In this document: positions 14,301 to 29,300 of the stretch, piece after piece
How positions within the stretch are numbered: the first letter of the stretch is position 1
Layout of the letters: every line of letters starts with the position of its first letter
Assembly (NCBI GenBank): GCA_029721435.1
Contig: CM056583.1
Span: forward strand, 56,944,120 to 57,008,119
Origin: Gymnothorax reevesii
Lineage: Eukaryota; Chordata; Actinopteri; Anguilliformes; Muraenidae
Reading direction: 5' to 3'
DNA length: 64,000 nucleotides
Notes under the pieces: model-generated
Database searches by the model: none
The model's input: only the letters and a program-made list of their open reading frames with translations
Told to the model about the DNA's origin: nothing
Position numbers and translations under genes: made by a program

Positions 14301-17300
14301 TGGAGGTGGCCCAGTTTCAGAACAGTCCATCAGAATATCTGCCACTGTCAGAAGAGCTGTGGAAGGCCCTTTTGGCTCTCCCAGTGACGTACGAGGTCTC
14401 GGCCTACCGCTCGCTCATCCAGACGTACGGCACCCACTTCCTGTCCGAGGGCTCCTTGGGGGGACAGTACCGGGTCCTGCTGCAGTTTGAAGCTGAGTCC
14501 ATGCAGGAGACAAGTGAGCTCCAGCCAGAACCCACTCCAAAATCAAAGCGCACACACACACAAACACACACACGCGCACACACACATACACACACACACA
14601 CACACGCATACACACACAAACACACACACGCGCACACACACATACACACACACATAAAAGATTGCCTCTTAGCTCGGCACTGGACACTTCCACCTTATAG
14701 GGGACCAATTATGCTGTTTTTTACCTCAAGTAATATTATTCTTGGTTGTCCAAAAGGGAGGTTTATCATCTTGCAAGCACATTTAATTATTTCTAGGCTA
14801 TTTGATTCCTGCCGTTCCGATCCCCTGATAAACAGACTGTTCTGAGTGGGCATCCTCTTTATGAAATGAGTTCTGCAGTGATTGGCCAGTATGGCACAGG
14901 TCAATAAAATTTAATGCACAGAGAAGAATGTTCGACTGCTGCCTGCTTTGCCCATGGTATTTTTGTGAAGACATTTGTAATTGAAGCACTGATTACTAAA
15001 ACCCGACAAGTCAGGTCAAGTGTGACTTATGGGGTTTTAGCAATAGGTGCTTCAATTAGGTTAAAATTAACCTAACTTTTGCCTTCCGTAGTTGATTTGT
15101 TTATGCTACTTTGCTGAATCTATCAGGGAAAACGCCAAGTCAGGTAATGTCACCTCGTCATGCAGTCTGTTGCCTTGATGACTGAAGTCATGCGACCCGC
15201 TGGGCAAAAGAAAAGTTGTCTGAGTGACATATTTGAATAAAAATAGAGGTCATTTGAAGCAAAAAGATGTTGTATTTAAGTTTGTTTCTAGGGAAAACTT
15301 TGTCAGCGCTTGTTGATATTTCATAGTGAAAGCATAAAATATCCACTATATAACTACGGAAATAGAAAGAGCATAGTGGCGCACGAGCAGTGCAACATAG
15401 TGGCACCATGCTGTAGGGAAATCCCTGATGTGGCTAGATAACCAACTATTACAATGGCTACACAATTATGGAAAGGTAATGTCTGCAGGCTCAGCAAGGA
15501 TGGCCATTACATTCACAAATAAATAATAACAATAATAATAATAATAATGCATCAGTTTTATATAGCGCTTTTCTGGGCACTTAAAGACGCTTCACAATGG
15601 ATACATTATTAATTCACTCACACATTCACGCTCCGATGGTGGTAAACCACGTTTTTGTGGCCAAAGCTGCCCTGGGGCAGACTGACGGAAGCATGGCTGC
15701 CAGTATGCGCCTACGGCCCCGCCGACACCTCCAAATATTCGCACACAGCCATACAGGAGTGTTCCTATATTGTTCCTATATTGGACAATGCGACATGCAG
15801 CCACTATAACTACACTTGGAATTAAGTCAGTTAAGAATGATCTGCAGTTTGCATATGTATAGCAGCAATCGTTCACTAACATTCCATTATATTTCGATTA
15901 GCTGTATTATTGCATTAAAAACGGGCTGAATTCCATTAAAAGCAGTCACTTGTTTTATTTGTTCCTATTGACCTGTGTCCTACATTGCCATTGCCTTTCG
16001 CTAAAATAGTGAAAGTTTCTAAAAGTTGTAAATTAACAGTCATTTTTATTAGTTTGCTGACCTAACCGGCCAGATAGTTTATTCACAAAACCATCTTGGG
16101 AGAGCTTCAACTGATCAGCTTAACAAATCATGATGTGAGGTACAGTTCAGGAACCACACGCGAGAGACAGTAATCCAAAAAAATGTATGCCTTTAATGGA
16201 GTCCGAGTCAAAGCCAAAAAAAATACAAGAATTTCCAAGCCTCAATACGAAATCCAAAAACAGTGTTGACTAGACAGGCAGGGGTCAGAACCTGTAAGAC
16301 AAATGAGCAAAGGTGTAAAAACTAAAGGCATAAAGTCGTAGTCGATGAACAAATTGAAGGGTCATACACAGGGCATCCAAACACAGAAATCGTAGTCATA
16401 CAAAAAGGGTCAAAATCCAAAAAGACAAAACAGTACAAAAAGGGAAATGACAAGAATCGAAGTCAGACAAACCAGTGAAGAAAAACAATACTCAATGGCA
16501 TACAAGGTGCTCTGCGCAATGAAATATTGATCAACATTCTGACAAGGAGCTGGCTGTGAAAAGTCTGCTGAAATAGATGAGAGGAAAGTCACATGCTGTG
16601 CAGGGAGCAAGTGAGCTGGATCAGACTAATTACAACGGGAGAATCATATGAGGGAAACCCTACCCGCGAAGACTGGCGAAAGCCAAGACACAGACAGGAA
16701 TCACACAGCCTATGACATTTAAACAGCTCCAGTCAAGGAGTTCTAAGTGCACAGATAACGAGTGCAGGAAAGTAATTAAGCACGTGCGAGAGATCTCGCA
16801 GGGGAAGACAGGTACAGCTGATCAAGAGGCGGAGACTAGAACAGGGCGATTGCTGAGAGGGAATTAGTATAAATTAGTAGCGGTGCAACTTTACAGATTT
16901 AACTTGAGTGTTCTTTAGGAAGTTAGTAATCTATGTACATAGATTAGTTGTGTTAGTAGACTATGATGCAAAATACAAATCTTAGTTTTGTTAGTAATCA
17001 GAACAGTAAGATGAAGGAAGTAAACAAGAATCGAAGGAATATATTGAACACCGGAATTAATTTAAATCACCCGAAGTAAATGAGCATGCAAACAGGGAAG
17101 ACGGACTGAACCAACTAGATCACAAGACAAGGGAGACAAGTGTAATGGAACTGAGAAATGGAATGAACTAAAAACCTGAGAATTACAATAACCAAAAAGA
17201 ATAAATAAAAGACAAAATCATGAACACTGAACTTGAACATAAACATCACCAAAAACCATAACCATGACACATGACTTGTTTGTATCTTCTGAAAAGCATG

Positions 17301-20300
17301 ATAGGTCCCCCGTAATTTTGTTGCATTGTGTTGATACCGGTCAGCTATATGAAGCAGTCAGACAAAGTGTATGGCACACACGTAAAGCTTTATGTTGATT
17401 GAAGCAGGGATGTTGCAAAGAAAAAATAAGCCATGAGTGTTCAGATAAGGGGCAGGACAATTCACACGGGCCAGCACGTGATGTAAGAAGGGGAGCCAAA
17501 TCTGAATGGCACGCCGAATACCAGGTTTTATAGAAAAAGGCTGCCCTCAAAAAGCTGACATGGTTGTTTTATTTCACTGTTCGTGGATTGGTAGGCGCTT
17601 CTGATATCAAAATACAGAACAAAGAGAGTTTTTTTATGATATGTCCCCATTAAAAATCTACAATCAAACTCAATCAGCACACTTATTACACAGAAACAGC
17701 TGGCAAACCAATCACCCACACCAAATATCAAACCAAGCGATTTTCGCTCACATTTGCCTACCCTTGCCTTTTTGTCTCCCGTCTCCTCTGGCGAAAGGGA
17801 GACATAGGAATGCACCCTGTCCGTGCGTGTGTGTATCCATCTGTCCATCCGAACAATGGCGTTAACACGATAGCTCAAGAGGAAAATGGATTACAGACCC
17901 CATGCTCTGCATATAACAAGATTAGATTATGAACCAGTTTCCTATTTAATATCAGTGACCTTGACCTATTATATGACCTTGCAATTAGCAGGTCAAACAT
18001 CGCTGCTTGACGTATCTTTTTCGAACATGATTTACAAGCTGAAAATTGTTCAATTGTTGCGACATTCTCTTTAACCTGATGGTCAAATTTTATGGATCCA
18101 GTTCCTTGCCATCTTTTACAAAATATCTACTTTCACGTTGAACAGAATTGACCTCTTTTAAGGTCATAAGGTACATATTTATTTTGGCGACGGGAAACCA
18201 TGGGCCTTGAGGCCAGCTTGTATAGCTTAGATACTAAAGCTTGAGACTACCTGGTCAAGAAACCACCAAGCATGGTATCAACACAAGACTTAAAATCTCT
18301 CCAGTCAGCCCCAAAAATTATTTGTTCACTAAGAAAAAGTTGAAGAAATAAGAAAATAATAGACAAGGAACACAAAGAATCATTAATGGTATACAGCAGT
18401 CAATTCCTTGATTATTTGGTAATAACATTGAAATACACAAAATAACCCTTTAGCTCTGATACCTCCACTTGACTGTACCCAGTATTCCACACCCTCACGC
18501 TGAACCCCACACCACAGAGCCAATTCTGTGTTTCCTCTCTACCTGCCTTTTTCTCATATTCAGTGAAACTAATTTTTAGTTTTGGAGCATTTCCACCAAA
18601 ATTAATTTCACCGGTATCCTTTATCAAAATTTTACCCTGCTAGGCCCCAGTGGTAATCATAAACAGATAATGTCAAAGACAGAATTCTTTTATGAACTGC
18701 TTGATTTTCATTTAATGATAGACTGTGGAATTACGTTACAAATCAGTATAAAGAAGAGATGATTTTGTGAATGAACTGACTCAGATCTCCTGTGATCTGG
18801 AAAAACCCAGTGAATTTATCAGTGGCAAGGATTCTTTCAACTGAACAAAAACCTTTGGATTCTGGACTTCTTACTGAAAGAAAAAATGATAATAGAAACT
18901 TGATCTAGACAGTTCAAATAACACTAATAGCTTGTGGTTTAAGACTTTCACCACTCTTAATTACTGCAAAAGAGGGTCGAACTCAGTTTCTCCCAAAATT
19001 AAAATATGGACTAGGTTTTTACAGATCACAGATGTAAGGTTCCTGGAAATGACAGGATGGAACTTTGCATCTTAATTTTTGTGTATTGTGTAGAAATTTT
19101 GATTTCTGATTTTATAATGCATCAACCCTGAAACTGTGATGCTATTACTAATGAATTACTGGTGATATTCTCCCTTCATGCTTATAACCAAGGAAGAACA
19201 AAAAAGATCCCATTACAACTATGCTTAGCAATCAGTTGCACTGACAGCTATGAGAAGGGTGTAAATATAAGTCCGATGTGACACTCTCTCCTCTTTCTCC
19301 CCTCTTCCGGTTAAGGTTCCTCTGACCTTGACTTCCACAATTGCGTGAAAATAGTGAAACGTCGTTTGTTCTGGAAAAAGACTACGATCAAATGTGAAAA
19401 AATCATTAAGAACCTCAAGAACACAAAAGGTAACATGTCATCCTTCATACATTTTATGGGGTCACGGAAAAAAACCGTGATAGATGGGAAGCTTCCTCAG
19501 GGTTTCATCTTCTGTGACTTTGCTTATGAAGAAGTGTGTTAAATAGTGGTTGCATGGATTTATTTAATGTGCCGCTGCTTGAGAAGTCATCAGGCTTGGA
19601 GCCACATTCTTGACCTTCATTGGCCAGGGTTCAGCAACAATAAGATTCCAGTGAAAACCGACATTCTTGGAGGATATCCTGCTTATATTGCTGGGCTCAG
19701 CTACATAGACCTGGAGAACCCAACTGCCAACAGTGATATGTACTCCAAGTGGGCAGGATCCGTGAAGAACTTCCCCCAGATCATTAAACAAAAGGTGGGT
19801 TGAGAATCCAAACCTCAGAATAGGAACTGGTAGGGAGAGCTTTGTGTTTTGGGGCGCATCCTAATCCTTGAAAAATGTATCCTCCTTTTCTCCACTCGTT
19901 TCCTCCACGAGGAGTCTAGTTAACAAAAGGACGATACGTTTTTGAATTATTGGGCATGCTTTGGGAAGTTATATTTTGAAAATGGCACAATCACAAGCTG
20001 GTTGTGCTGAAAAACAAAGACAATTTTGGGTGAGACCAGTTGCAACTTTCATCTGCTTTAAGCAGCATTTTGGACACTTTAAGCTGAACTGAGGCTGATA
20101 AAAATGAGTCTGAAGCTTGGTAAAACTGATCCAAGCTACGCAAGTTGAATAAGATGGTTAGGAATATGCCACATTGTATCGATTCGCCCCACCCTTGGAT
20201 GATGGTCAACCTGATGGCTTTGCAGGCGCATCAGCTAGTGAAGAGCTGGCTTGTAGTTGACCTGCTTAAAATGTGAAAAACACATTTTCAGTTTGATTAG

Positions 20301-23300
20301 GCTCATTTAAGATGGAATTTCAGCTGGGCTTCAGTTTTCCTTGTTCAAGTTCACTAAACCTGGGTAGATTGATGACCTGACTGAAGGGTTTGTTTTGCTG
20401 CTGTCAGTTCTGGTGAGTATGCTGGATGTACTGAGATTATCATCTTGATTATCATCTTGACGTAACTGGATCGCATCACTTGGTGATTTTTTTTGGCATG
20501 TACTTTGCATAACACAGCAGTTGAGAGTGTTTGGTGGATTGGGATTACTGTTTCCCAGCTGAGTGGATGACAAGGTGGACTCCTGCAGTTTTTCATTCTG
20601 CTCACTGTAGTTAAGGCCACTGCATGAGCTGGTGAAGGAGGTACCATGTGCAGCATTGAAAAAGCTCCACCTGAAAAGAGCCATTCAGAACTATCTGGAG
20701 GAGGACCATCCCTGCCACTGCCGGTCCTGCCAAAACAATGGCCACGCCCTGCTGCTAGGGACTAGCTGTACTTGCATTTGCCCGCTGGACACCTCAGGTC
20801 CCTCCTGCCAGCACGGTACTCCCCTGGAGGAGCAGCCAGGTACTCCAAAACTGCAGTGTCTTGAAAATAAGCTTCTCCTCAGGACTAAATTTCCCTCTAA
20901 GAGACACCAGTTTTTCGAGCTGCATGAGGAGTCACCGCATATTTATTATATTCAGTCAATTGAACATAGCTACAGTTTTAAAGTGATTAAGCTGTCACTC
21001 CAACTTAATTGATTTCTGACGGGAATGCAGTCACTTTGAAACGAGCTCTGATTTATGTATTAACCTGAATGAATGGCTCAGGAGTTATCCATGGTGACTG
21101 GAGCTGCTGGTCTTCTTGGAGTTCCTGTTCTGGTGGCCGAAGGTCAAGGACACGCTCATGCTCAAATCCGCCACCCAAGATGGGAGGCAGGCATTGTACT
21201 GGGGAGCCTGTGGACACCCAACCATGCGTTGACGAGGACCTTCAACATCTACAGTGAGCGCATTCAATGAATCTCCTGATCAGATTGATTATTATTGATT
21301 ATTAATATTATTGATTATTAACTATTGATTACACTACAATAAAGCTGATGATTAGCTCTCAGCCTGAAATAAAACTAGCCACTCTCCTGTACTTATTAGC
21401 CCATTGTAAAACTATAATTATTAAGGCTCATGTTTCGCTTGCAAAAAGCTAAAAATTAGCCTGAAATAAAGGTAGTAATTAGCCTACTATAATGCAGGTG
21501 ATTAGCATGAAATGATGCAAATTAATCTGCTTTCCAGAATGATGGAACCTCACTGCTTTGACTCCTCCCTCATGCCAAATAAGATCTGTAAGACTCCACC
21601 GCCTCTAAGGAATGGGTTCATCATGGTAAGAACCTCCTATTGAGTGACTGGACCATTTTCTCCCTCATTTATCCTGAAAATTCCAATTTAAACATGCCTA
21701 AACTTGTCAGTCTGATTTAAGAAGTGTTGCTGTCCCTTTGACAACACTTTTAGCTGGTCATCTAGCAGTTAACCAGTTGAACAGCCCATAATCAGTCTGT
21801 CCACCACTGAACTACCAGCTTACTGTTTGAGCTTATCTGGCTCAGATCAACTTTGTCCATCTACAAACTTTATATGCCCCTTTGAATGCCCAAAAACACT
21901 TCTTAAACCATATTAAATGAGCTGAGAAGCCATGCTGACAGCAAGGATTTCTGATTAGCGTCTGCTCCATCCTGGGCAAAGACATGTCCAAACATCTTGT
22001 TGAACCATGTAACCTTTGACAATATTATTCCCTATCTGCTCATATCCATTTATTTTCAGGACCCCAAAGACATCTATTCCATTGGCAGTAAAATTGTGTA
22101 CTCATGCATTGAAGGACACCATATCATTGGGGATCCAGTGGCTGAATGCACAGATCAGCAGACCTGGATGAAACATGCAATGGAGTGCAAGAGTACGTAC
22201 TCCCTCCCATTCATTCCTTACAGACTTAAATTTAGGTTCTCCATGACAGGGCTCTCAAATGGTCAATAAGATTAAAGGTAAGCAATCCTAAATAATCCAG
22301 TTGGGACCAGCAGAGATTCTTATCAGGTCATATCTGGTGTGCGCTTAGTCATAGCTAGCCCATGACTTGTCAAAGCTAGTGACATGACAGGAGAGCTTTA
22401 ATGCATAATAAGCTGCTGGAGTATACTGGTGGTGAAAATGGTGGCCTAAGTGACCGTGGGATACTGAACTGGTGAACAGCTGGTGGACCCCCAAAAACCA
22501 GCTAAAAATGTAGTATTGCAGCCTAAAACAGTTTGGACAGATTTCAACAGTTTACCCTTAAACAGGCAACGCGCACAGGAGATACATAGTCTTTAACACC
22601 CTATAGAGGGCATTAATACATGTTTTTTTACCAAATCAATTTATTATTCATCAAAAGTCTGGCTTCTTACTAGTTTACAGGTCACATGACTTTGTTCAAG
22701 TTATAAGTCATGGTTTAGTTATCCTGGTCAAATTTCAAGATGGCCACCAACCGTGGAGCAAATGCTGATCTCAAAGTATCAAAGTACTTGAAAATCATAG
22801 TCATTTGTAAAACCATTATCATATTAAATTATGAAAGTGATTATAGAAACTTAAAATATACTGATAAAGAAAAATTTGTCTTACTTTGTCAATGGAGTTA
22901 GTTTGGGAACTTTAAAATGTATGTATCCCACAGGATACGTTGCCAGATTAGGGGATGAATTCGGTCAATGTGTATTTTGTATAGGATTAAAAATTCAAAC
23001 AGGAATACTTGCTTATATACACTTCAAAATCAGATTTTATAAGTCACAGGTATGCATGATATGTAATTTTATCCCTTTATTTTCCTACAAAGTGTTGTAA
23101 TTTGGTGATTTTATGATAGCAGGAATATGCATTATGAGCATGAACATGAGATCAGTAGAGCAGTTCTTTGCTGAAATTCCAGCTATACTTGTTCATGCTT
23201 GTAGCTGGTCAAGCAAGTCTGACATGATCTATCATGGTCAAAGATGTTTTTTGATGGTTTTATACCAGCTAACCAGAAAAAACCAGCCAGAATAACCATA

Positions 23301-26300
23301 AAACCACCTAACTGCGAAAAATGATGTGAAAAACATATTTCAAGCTGGTAAAATAATAATAATTTAAAAAGCTTAAACCATCTTAAGAGGAAGAGTCGAC
23401 ACCTGAAAAGCCATGACATATAAATGATAATGACCGTGTTGAGGTACATCTGCGCATATTTACTGCCTAATCCCCCTACTTCCCAGAATAGAGTTGCTCC
23501 TTGTGATACACACATAGCATATTTAGGCATATATATACTGTATCCTGTGTTACACTTGGCGTAAGATAAGGTTTGAATATAACAGCAACTGCCCATGAAT
23601 TTATGCAAGCAGATGAGCTATACTATATAGATCTTTTGCTATATTCTATTACTATTTTTTATTTGTCATAACAAAAATGTCCATGTATAAAGTATTAATA
23701 GTTACATTTGTCAGTCATTTTATAAATAGGCCCATATTGAAAAAATGTTGCTATTCATACTTGAATTTCATAGATAGGACCAAATACTGTGAAAGGCTAA
23801 TACTATGATAAAAATGTATAAAATACATTTTTACATTAGTTTTGTAACGTAAAAGACCAATAAAATCAAGAAAGAAAGTTTGTCTAATTAAGGATGTAAA
23901 TATTCACCATTTTGACTGTTTTTATACCCTAATAGGGAAATGTATCCTGGTAGAAACAATTCATAAAATCCCAATTTTACAACATATTTCAAAAATGAGT
24001 GAAAATGTTCTCCTGAGGTGCAAATGAGATAACCTGACATCAAATGATTTTTTGAAACAATATTTCTATTCCTGCCTGTTTAAGGGTTAAGCTAGAATTT
24101 TCAGCCAAAATATGGCAGAGCCAATAGAAAATTAAAAGTATTTTGTCTTTCTGCAATGAACTATAAAACAAAACCTGAGCAAGATGAAGGATCTCTTCAA
24201 CATTCTAATAATGGGCCCACTGAATTTCTCATTGTTTGCAGGGACAGTGTGTGGACCTCCCCCCCTCCAAAACAATGTCATAGGAACTCCATGGAAATTG
24301 ACCTATCAGATTGGAGAGAGAGTGTCACTGTCTTGCCCACCTGGAACACAGTGGGAGGGTTTATCTGAGATCACCTGTGACTCCAGCCTCAACTGGCCTC
24401 CATCTACAGAAGAAATTAGATGCCAAGCAGGTATAATCCCTCCAACAACCCCATACGTAAACTGGCAAGCACATCACCGAGATCCCAAGGCATGTAATAT
24501 TCCCCTCTATCAGACAGAAATACAAGCAAAATGTTTATTTTGTCAATTTTCTTCGACAAATAAAGTTGTTGGAATGTTTCCTATTCTAAGTCAATATTCT
24601 CAAACCACATTTTTTTAGTTCCCAAAAGTGATTGTGACATCAGTGATTGTTAAAATGTGAGTCCAGGTATGAGTGATCTAACACTTTAAAGGGCAATTTT
24701 GTGTGTTCTAGTGTCAACAGAAGTTCCAGAACAATCCAAGCTGCAGTGTGAATCTTGGAAGAAACCAGTTAAGGACCACTGTGTCTGCAAAATGCCCTAT
24801 GAATGCGGGTGAGACTTCTGTCTTAGAGTGACCGCTAATTTCATCCACATTCTCTGTAAAAACATAATTGTTTCATTAGGATGCAGTGTCAACGTGTTGT
24901 AACAGCAAAACTGTGTGACTGTAACAGTCAGAATATTGTGGCAGAGTGGCGTAACAGCATTGAGTAACTGCAATGTGATATGGAATCAGTAAGACACCAG
25001 AAGCGGGGTGAAGGGAAATGAGGATTTATTGAAAGCAAAATTAAACAGGCACGAGGGCCAACAAAAAACTTGGCCCAAAGGGTTGCAAAAAGACAAACTA
25101 AGGAAAGCTACACAGAGCTGGGAAACTAAATAGCAAAAACGGCAAGAACAAAAAACCACTGGAAACTCCAGGCAGAAATCCAAGAACGAAAACAAACAAG
25201 ACTAAGGCTATATACACAAGGGCTATGAACAAGACTTGGGAACAAGGACTTGGAAGCATGAACATGAGCGAAGACTTGTACATGAAACGAGACTTGAGCA
25301 ACAAAACTTGAGACACTGTCTGCCAGCCAACTTCCACCGCATCCAGATAAAGGCTAGGAAATCAAGACATGAGGGGCAACACCTGGAGAAGGAGAACAAG
25401 AGGCAGGGCAAGATCATGAGACATGGACTAAGATTGGATGACAAGACTTGCTCATTAAGAGAATGAGCGTGCTCAGCTTAAGTACCAATTAAGTATGCAG
25501 TTTGGAAGCAGCATGAATGTTCAGAACAGAAAAGCACAGCAAGACTTGAAATAGCAAAGCAGGAATCCTGACAATAAACTCCCTGTCTAAATTAGTAATA
25601 TTAGGAATGTGCCTATCAAAGAATTACACCACCCAGTGAGTGTTAGTAAATGTTAGTAACTTAAAAACAGTTAATTGTCAATTAAGCTTAGAAAGGCCCG
25701 AATCCAGCACAGCACAGAAGGAAGGGGAAATACCAAAGCCAACCATAGCTCAGAAATGTGCAACAACGACAAAAACATGGAAAAGTAAAAACATGGACAA
25801 GGAATGTGAATTATGAAATGTGTAATCCTAATACAAGAAACTGTTAACTGTGACTATGAACTATGAAATCTTGAACATGAAACTGTTAAAACCATAAATG
25901 CTGTCCTGGCCAAAGGCCAGGACCCCAGAACACAACACAATGTAACAGTTGTGAACTATCACTGCAGCGTAATAGCTGAGTAATTTGGTGAAGTGACCAC
26001 AGTTTAACAGTGAAGTCATGTGACCACTGCTTAAGAACAAAGTAGTGTGACAATAGTGTAAAACTGAGTAGTCTGACCATGGTGGAACAGCTGAGCACTG
26101 TGACTATGATGTAATAGCTGAGTAGTGTGAAATGGCAAAAAAAAAATGGAGAGAAGAAAGAGGAAGAGGAGAAAAAACGCCATGATAAACAAATGTTTGC
26201 ATGTCTTTGGTAATGTCAGTTTCCTCAAGTTTAGAAAGTCCCTAAATATCCTTTACATTTTCATGCAACCTGTTGCGTGTAGCCGTTACTAGCAAATTAG

Positions 26301-29300
26301 CTAGCTAGTTAAATACTCGAGACATTTCTCTTTTAACTGGCTGGCAGAGGTGTGTAGTAACTTTGTTACAGTACTTAAGTCGTTTTTTTATTTTGAGGAT
26401 TTGTACTTTACTTGAGTTTTTTTTTTTTTTTTTTTTACTGGGAGTTTCATTTTTACTCTACTACATTTAAAAAATAAAAAGTATACTTTTACTTCGTTAC
26501 TTTGACACTGGCCACTTTGATACTCGTTACAAATTAAAATATGAATATAATTCATCATTTAAAGATTATCTGGATTTGGCGTGTTCGAGAAGAACAACGG
26601 TGCTCGGCAGGGTATCTTCGAGCAGATGTGTCCATCAGCAGACATGGAGCTGCAAATTTATGCAAGCAGTTACAATATTCTATCGCTAGATAGCACCCCC
26701 GGATCAGTTATTGAATATTTACGGCAAGCTGAGCTTATTTAATACTGTTTTTGTACATTTGAAGTTATTTTTATATATCTTAGTGATTTTTTTTGTTGTT
26801 GCACTTTATTATTGTTCTTGCACGACAAATTATTTTTGCACATTGCTGTCGGAGTTTTTTGAAACCAAAAATAATAAACCAGAAGACACTTTTACTGTGA
26901 ATGCATTGCCTACTGGTTTATTTTTGTTACTTTTAGTAGGCCTAGATGATATTCAGTATCCCACTTAGTGCTTTATCACTTGCAATGTTGTGTGAATCAA
27001 CCCCAGTCTGCTCTTGTAGCTGAATAAGCTCCTTTTTGGAGATTAAAAACCATAGGCTACATGGGTAAAGACATGTCAGGCTGACAATAGGATAATGTAA
27101 ACAACACTGCCGGAGCTGCATAGTTGCAGCAGTGTTACACTGCTGCAATGAGTTTATAATAGGTGTATTATTGATCAATAATCTGTTACGAAAAACTCTG
27201 GGAAAACACAGAATACTCGGAACACGGACTCGGAACAAGGAAACAAGGGGGAGTGAGACGCCAGGTTCAGGAAACCAAAAATATTTAATAAGACTAAAAG
27301 GCTCGAAAGGGAAAAAATAACGTGGCGCACAGGCCAAAAGAACCACCGTGCAACAGCACTGAACGGGGAAAAACTCAGGAACCAAATTACTGAAAAATCT
27401 AGGAAACACTAGGGGGCACTAGAGAACAGACTGGGGCAACTCGGGAACAGAGTGAGGCAACTCAGGAACAGACTTGGACAACTCGGGAACAGACTGGGAC
27501 AACTCAGAAACAGACTGGGGCAACTCGTGAACAGACTGGGGCAACTCGGGAACATCAGGAGGCTCGGAAGAAATCAGACGGAGGGCAGACACAGTACATG
27601 GCGACGGGCACAGCTGGCAGGCGGCTGACTCGGGAGGCTCAGCTGGCGGGGAGCAGGCTCGGTAAGACATCAGGCAGGGGGCAGACTTGGACGACTCGGG
27701 AACACCAGGAGACTCAGGGCAACTCAGAAAACAGCAGGCAGAGGGCAGACGGCCCGGGAGGGCTCAGCAGGCAGAGGGCAGACGACTCGAGAGGGCTCAG
27801 CAGGCAGCGTGCAGACGACTCGGGAGGGCTCAGCAGGCAGAGGGCAGATGACTCAGGAGGTGCAGGGACACTCAGAAACAGAAGGCTCGGGAGGCATGGA
27901 GACACTTGGATGCAGAGGGCTCGGGAGACACATGCACACTCGGGCTCAGCAGACTCAGAACTGGTACTGGAGAGTGAATGAGGAGAGAGAGATGAATAGG
28001 GAGTGATGTGGAGTAGAATGGGGTGAGCGAGCGGGAGCGAAGTCAGATCTGAACTGCGCTGCTGGCAGGGAACATATATAGGGCGGGGGCACGTACAACA
28101 CAGGTGCTGAAAATTAATATAATTAACAAGGGGTGGAACACGAGGGAAACCTAATTACATGAAACAGAAAAACATTAACACACAAACGAGGATCACAAGA
28201 CTCTCCCAAAGATGGGATAAATAAACTGAATAAGAGACTCCTAAGTGCATAGAGTGAGAAGCAGAACAGAGGAGATAAATGCAGAGAGTCTGCGGGAAAC
28301 ATAGCAAAGCCAGTTAAACGAAAGCAAGAGGCGGAGACTAGAACAGGGCGAATGCGGAGAGGTCGTTAGTAAATTAGTAAGTGCAGCTGTACAATCCCGA
28401 GTGCTCGTTAGTACGTTAGTCTTATATACACAGTGTTAGTTTGGTTAGTAAATGCTAGAAAACAACAAACTGTTAGTACGGGTTAGTAAGATAGCAAAAG
28501 CAAGGGAAAGCAAGCAAACGAGAATGGAAGGAAGACTGAAACCCAGAATCCATTAATTCACCCGAAATAGTGTCACAATCTATTATAACAGAACCGGCAA
28601 CGAACTAATGACGCGACCGGGGGAAAAGCCAAAGACCATACATGGGCAAGACATGGACTACAATAACACGAGAAAGATACGAAATGTGAAACACTAAGAC
28701 ATCTGACTCAAAACGGATATCACAGAAATAATAAAAACCTAAAATTGACTAACCAAATGGGCAGAAAGCCACAGAACACAACATAATCAATATTATTGGC
28801 AAAAATAGAGGGTCCCAAAATGAAATTTTGCTTAGGGCCCCATGGAGGCTTGGGCCGGCTCAGCCTGCAATGTAAGTGAAACTGAAAAACTTACATGCAA
28901 AAGGACTTAAATTCCACATGACAATCTCTTAAATACACGTTGATTGAATAATTACTGATCCGTGTTCCAATGGAATATCTCCTTTCACTCTCGGTACGGC
29001 GTGGGTAGATTAAAAAGTGGGACTCAGCAATTAAATATAATTTAGTTTGCCGAATTAAAATTTTCAATCATCACTTTTGTTATTCAGTGAGAGACTTCTG
29101 ACTGCGGCATGAGAACGTGGTATGCCACAAAAAAGGGAGAAACTTGACAAGTATGCAATTTTGCATAACAATAATTTAAATGCACAGAATTAGACGTCCA
29201 AATGAATGATTGTCATCCTAGCTTAATGGGGGGAACATCTGTCAACATCTGTCAATGTGGAGTGTTTTTGGTGTGAATGCATTGTAAACTAGAAAAGCAC

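Noticed and set aside
14404..14708. Cys/Val-rich frames on the - strand
   Set aside because: They are the reverse reading of the CA microsatellite and exon 8, not a cysteine-rich protein.
14300..14845. 181-residue open frame on +
   Set aside because: Only the first part is C7 exon 8; the His/Thr-rich remainder is intronic CA repeat after a good GTGAGC donor.
27598..27981. 127-residue Arg/Ser/Gly-rich frame
   Set aside because: Made by tandem repeats inside an LTR-like element.
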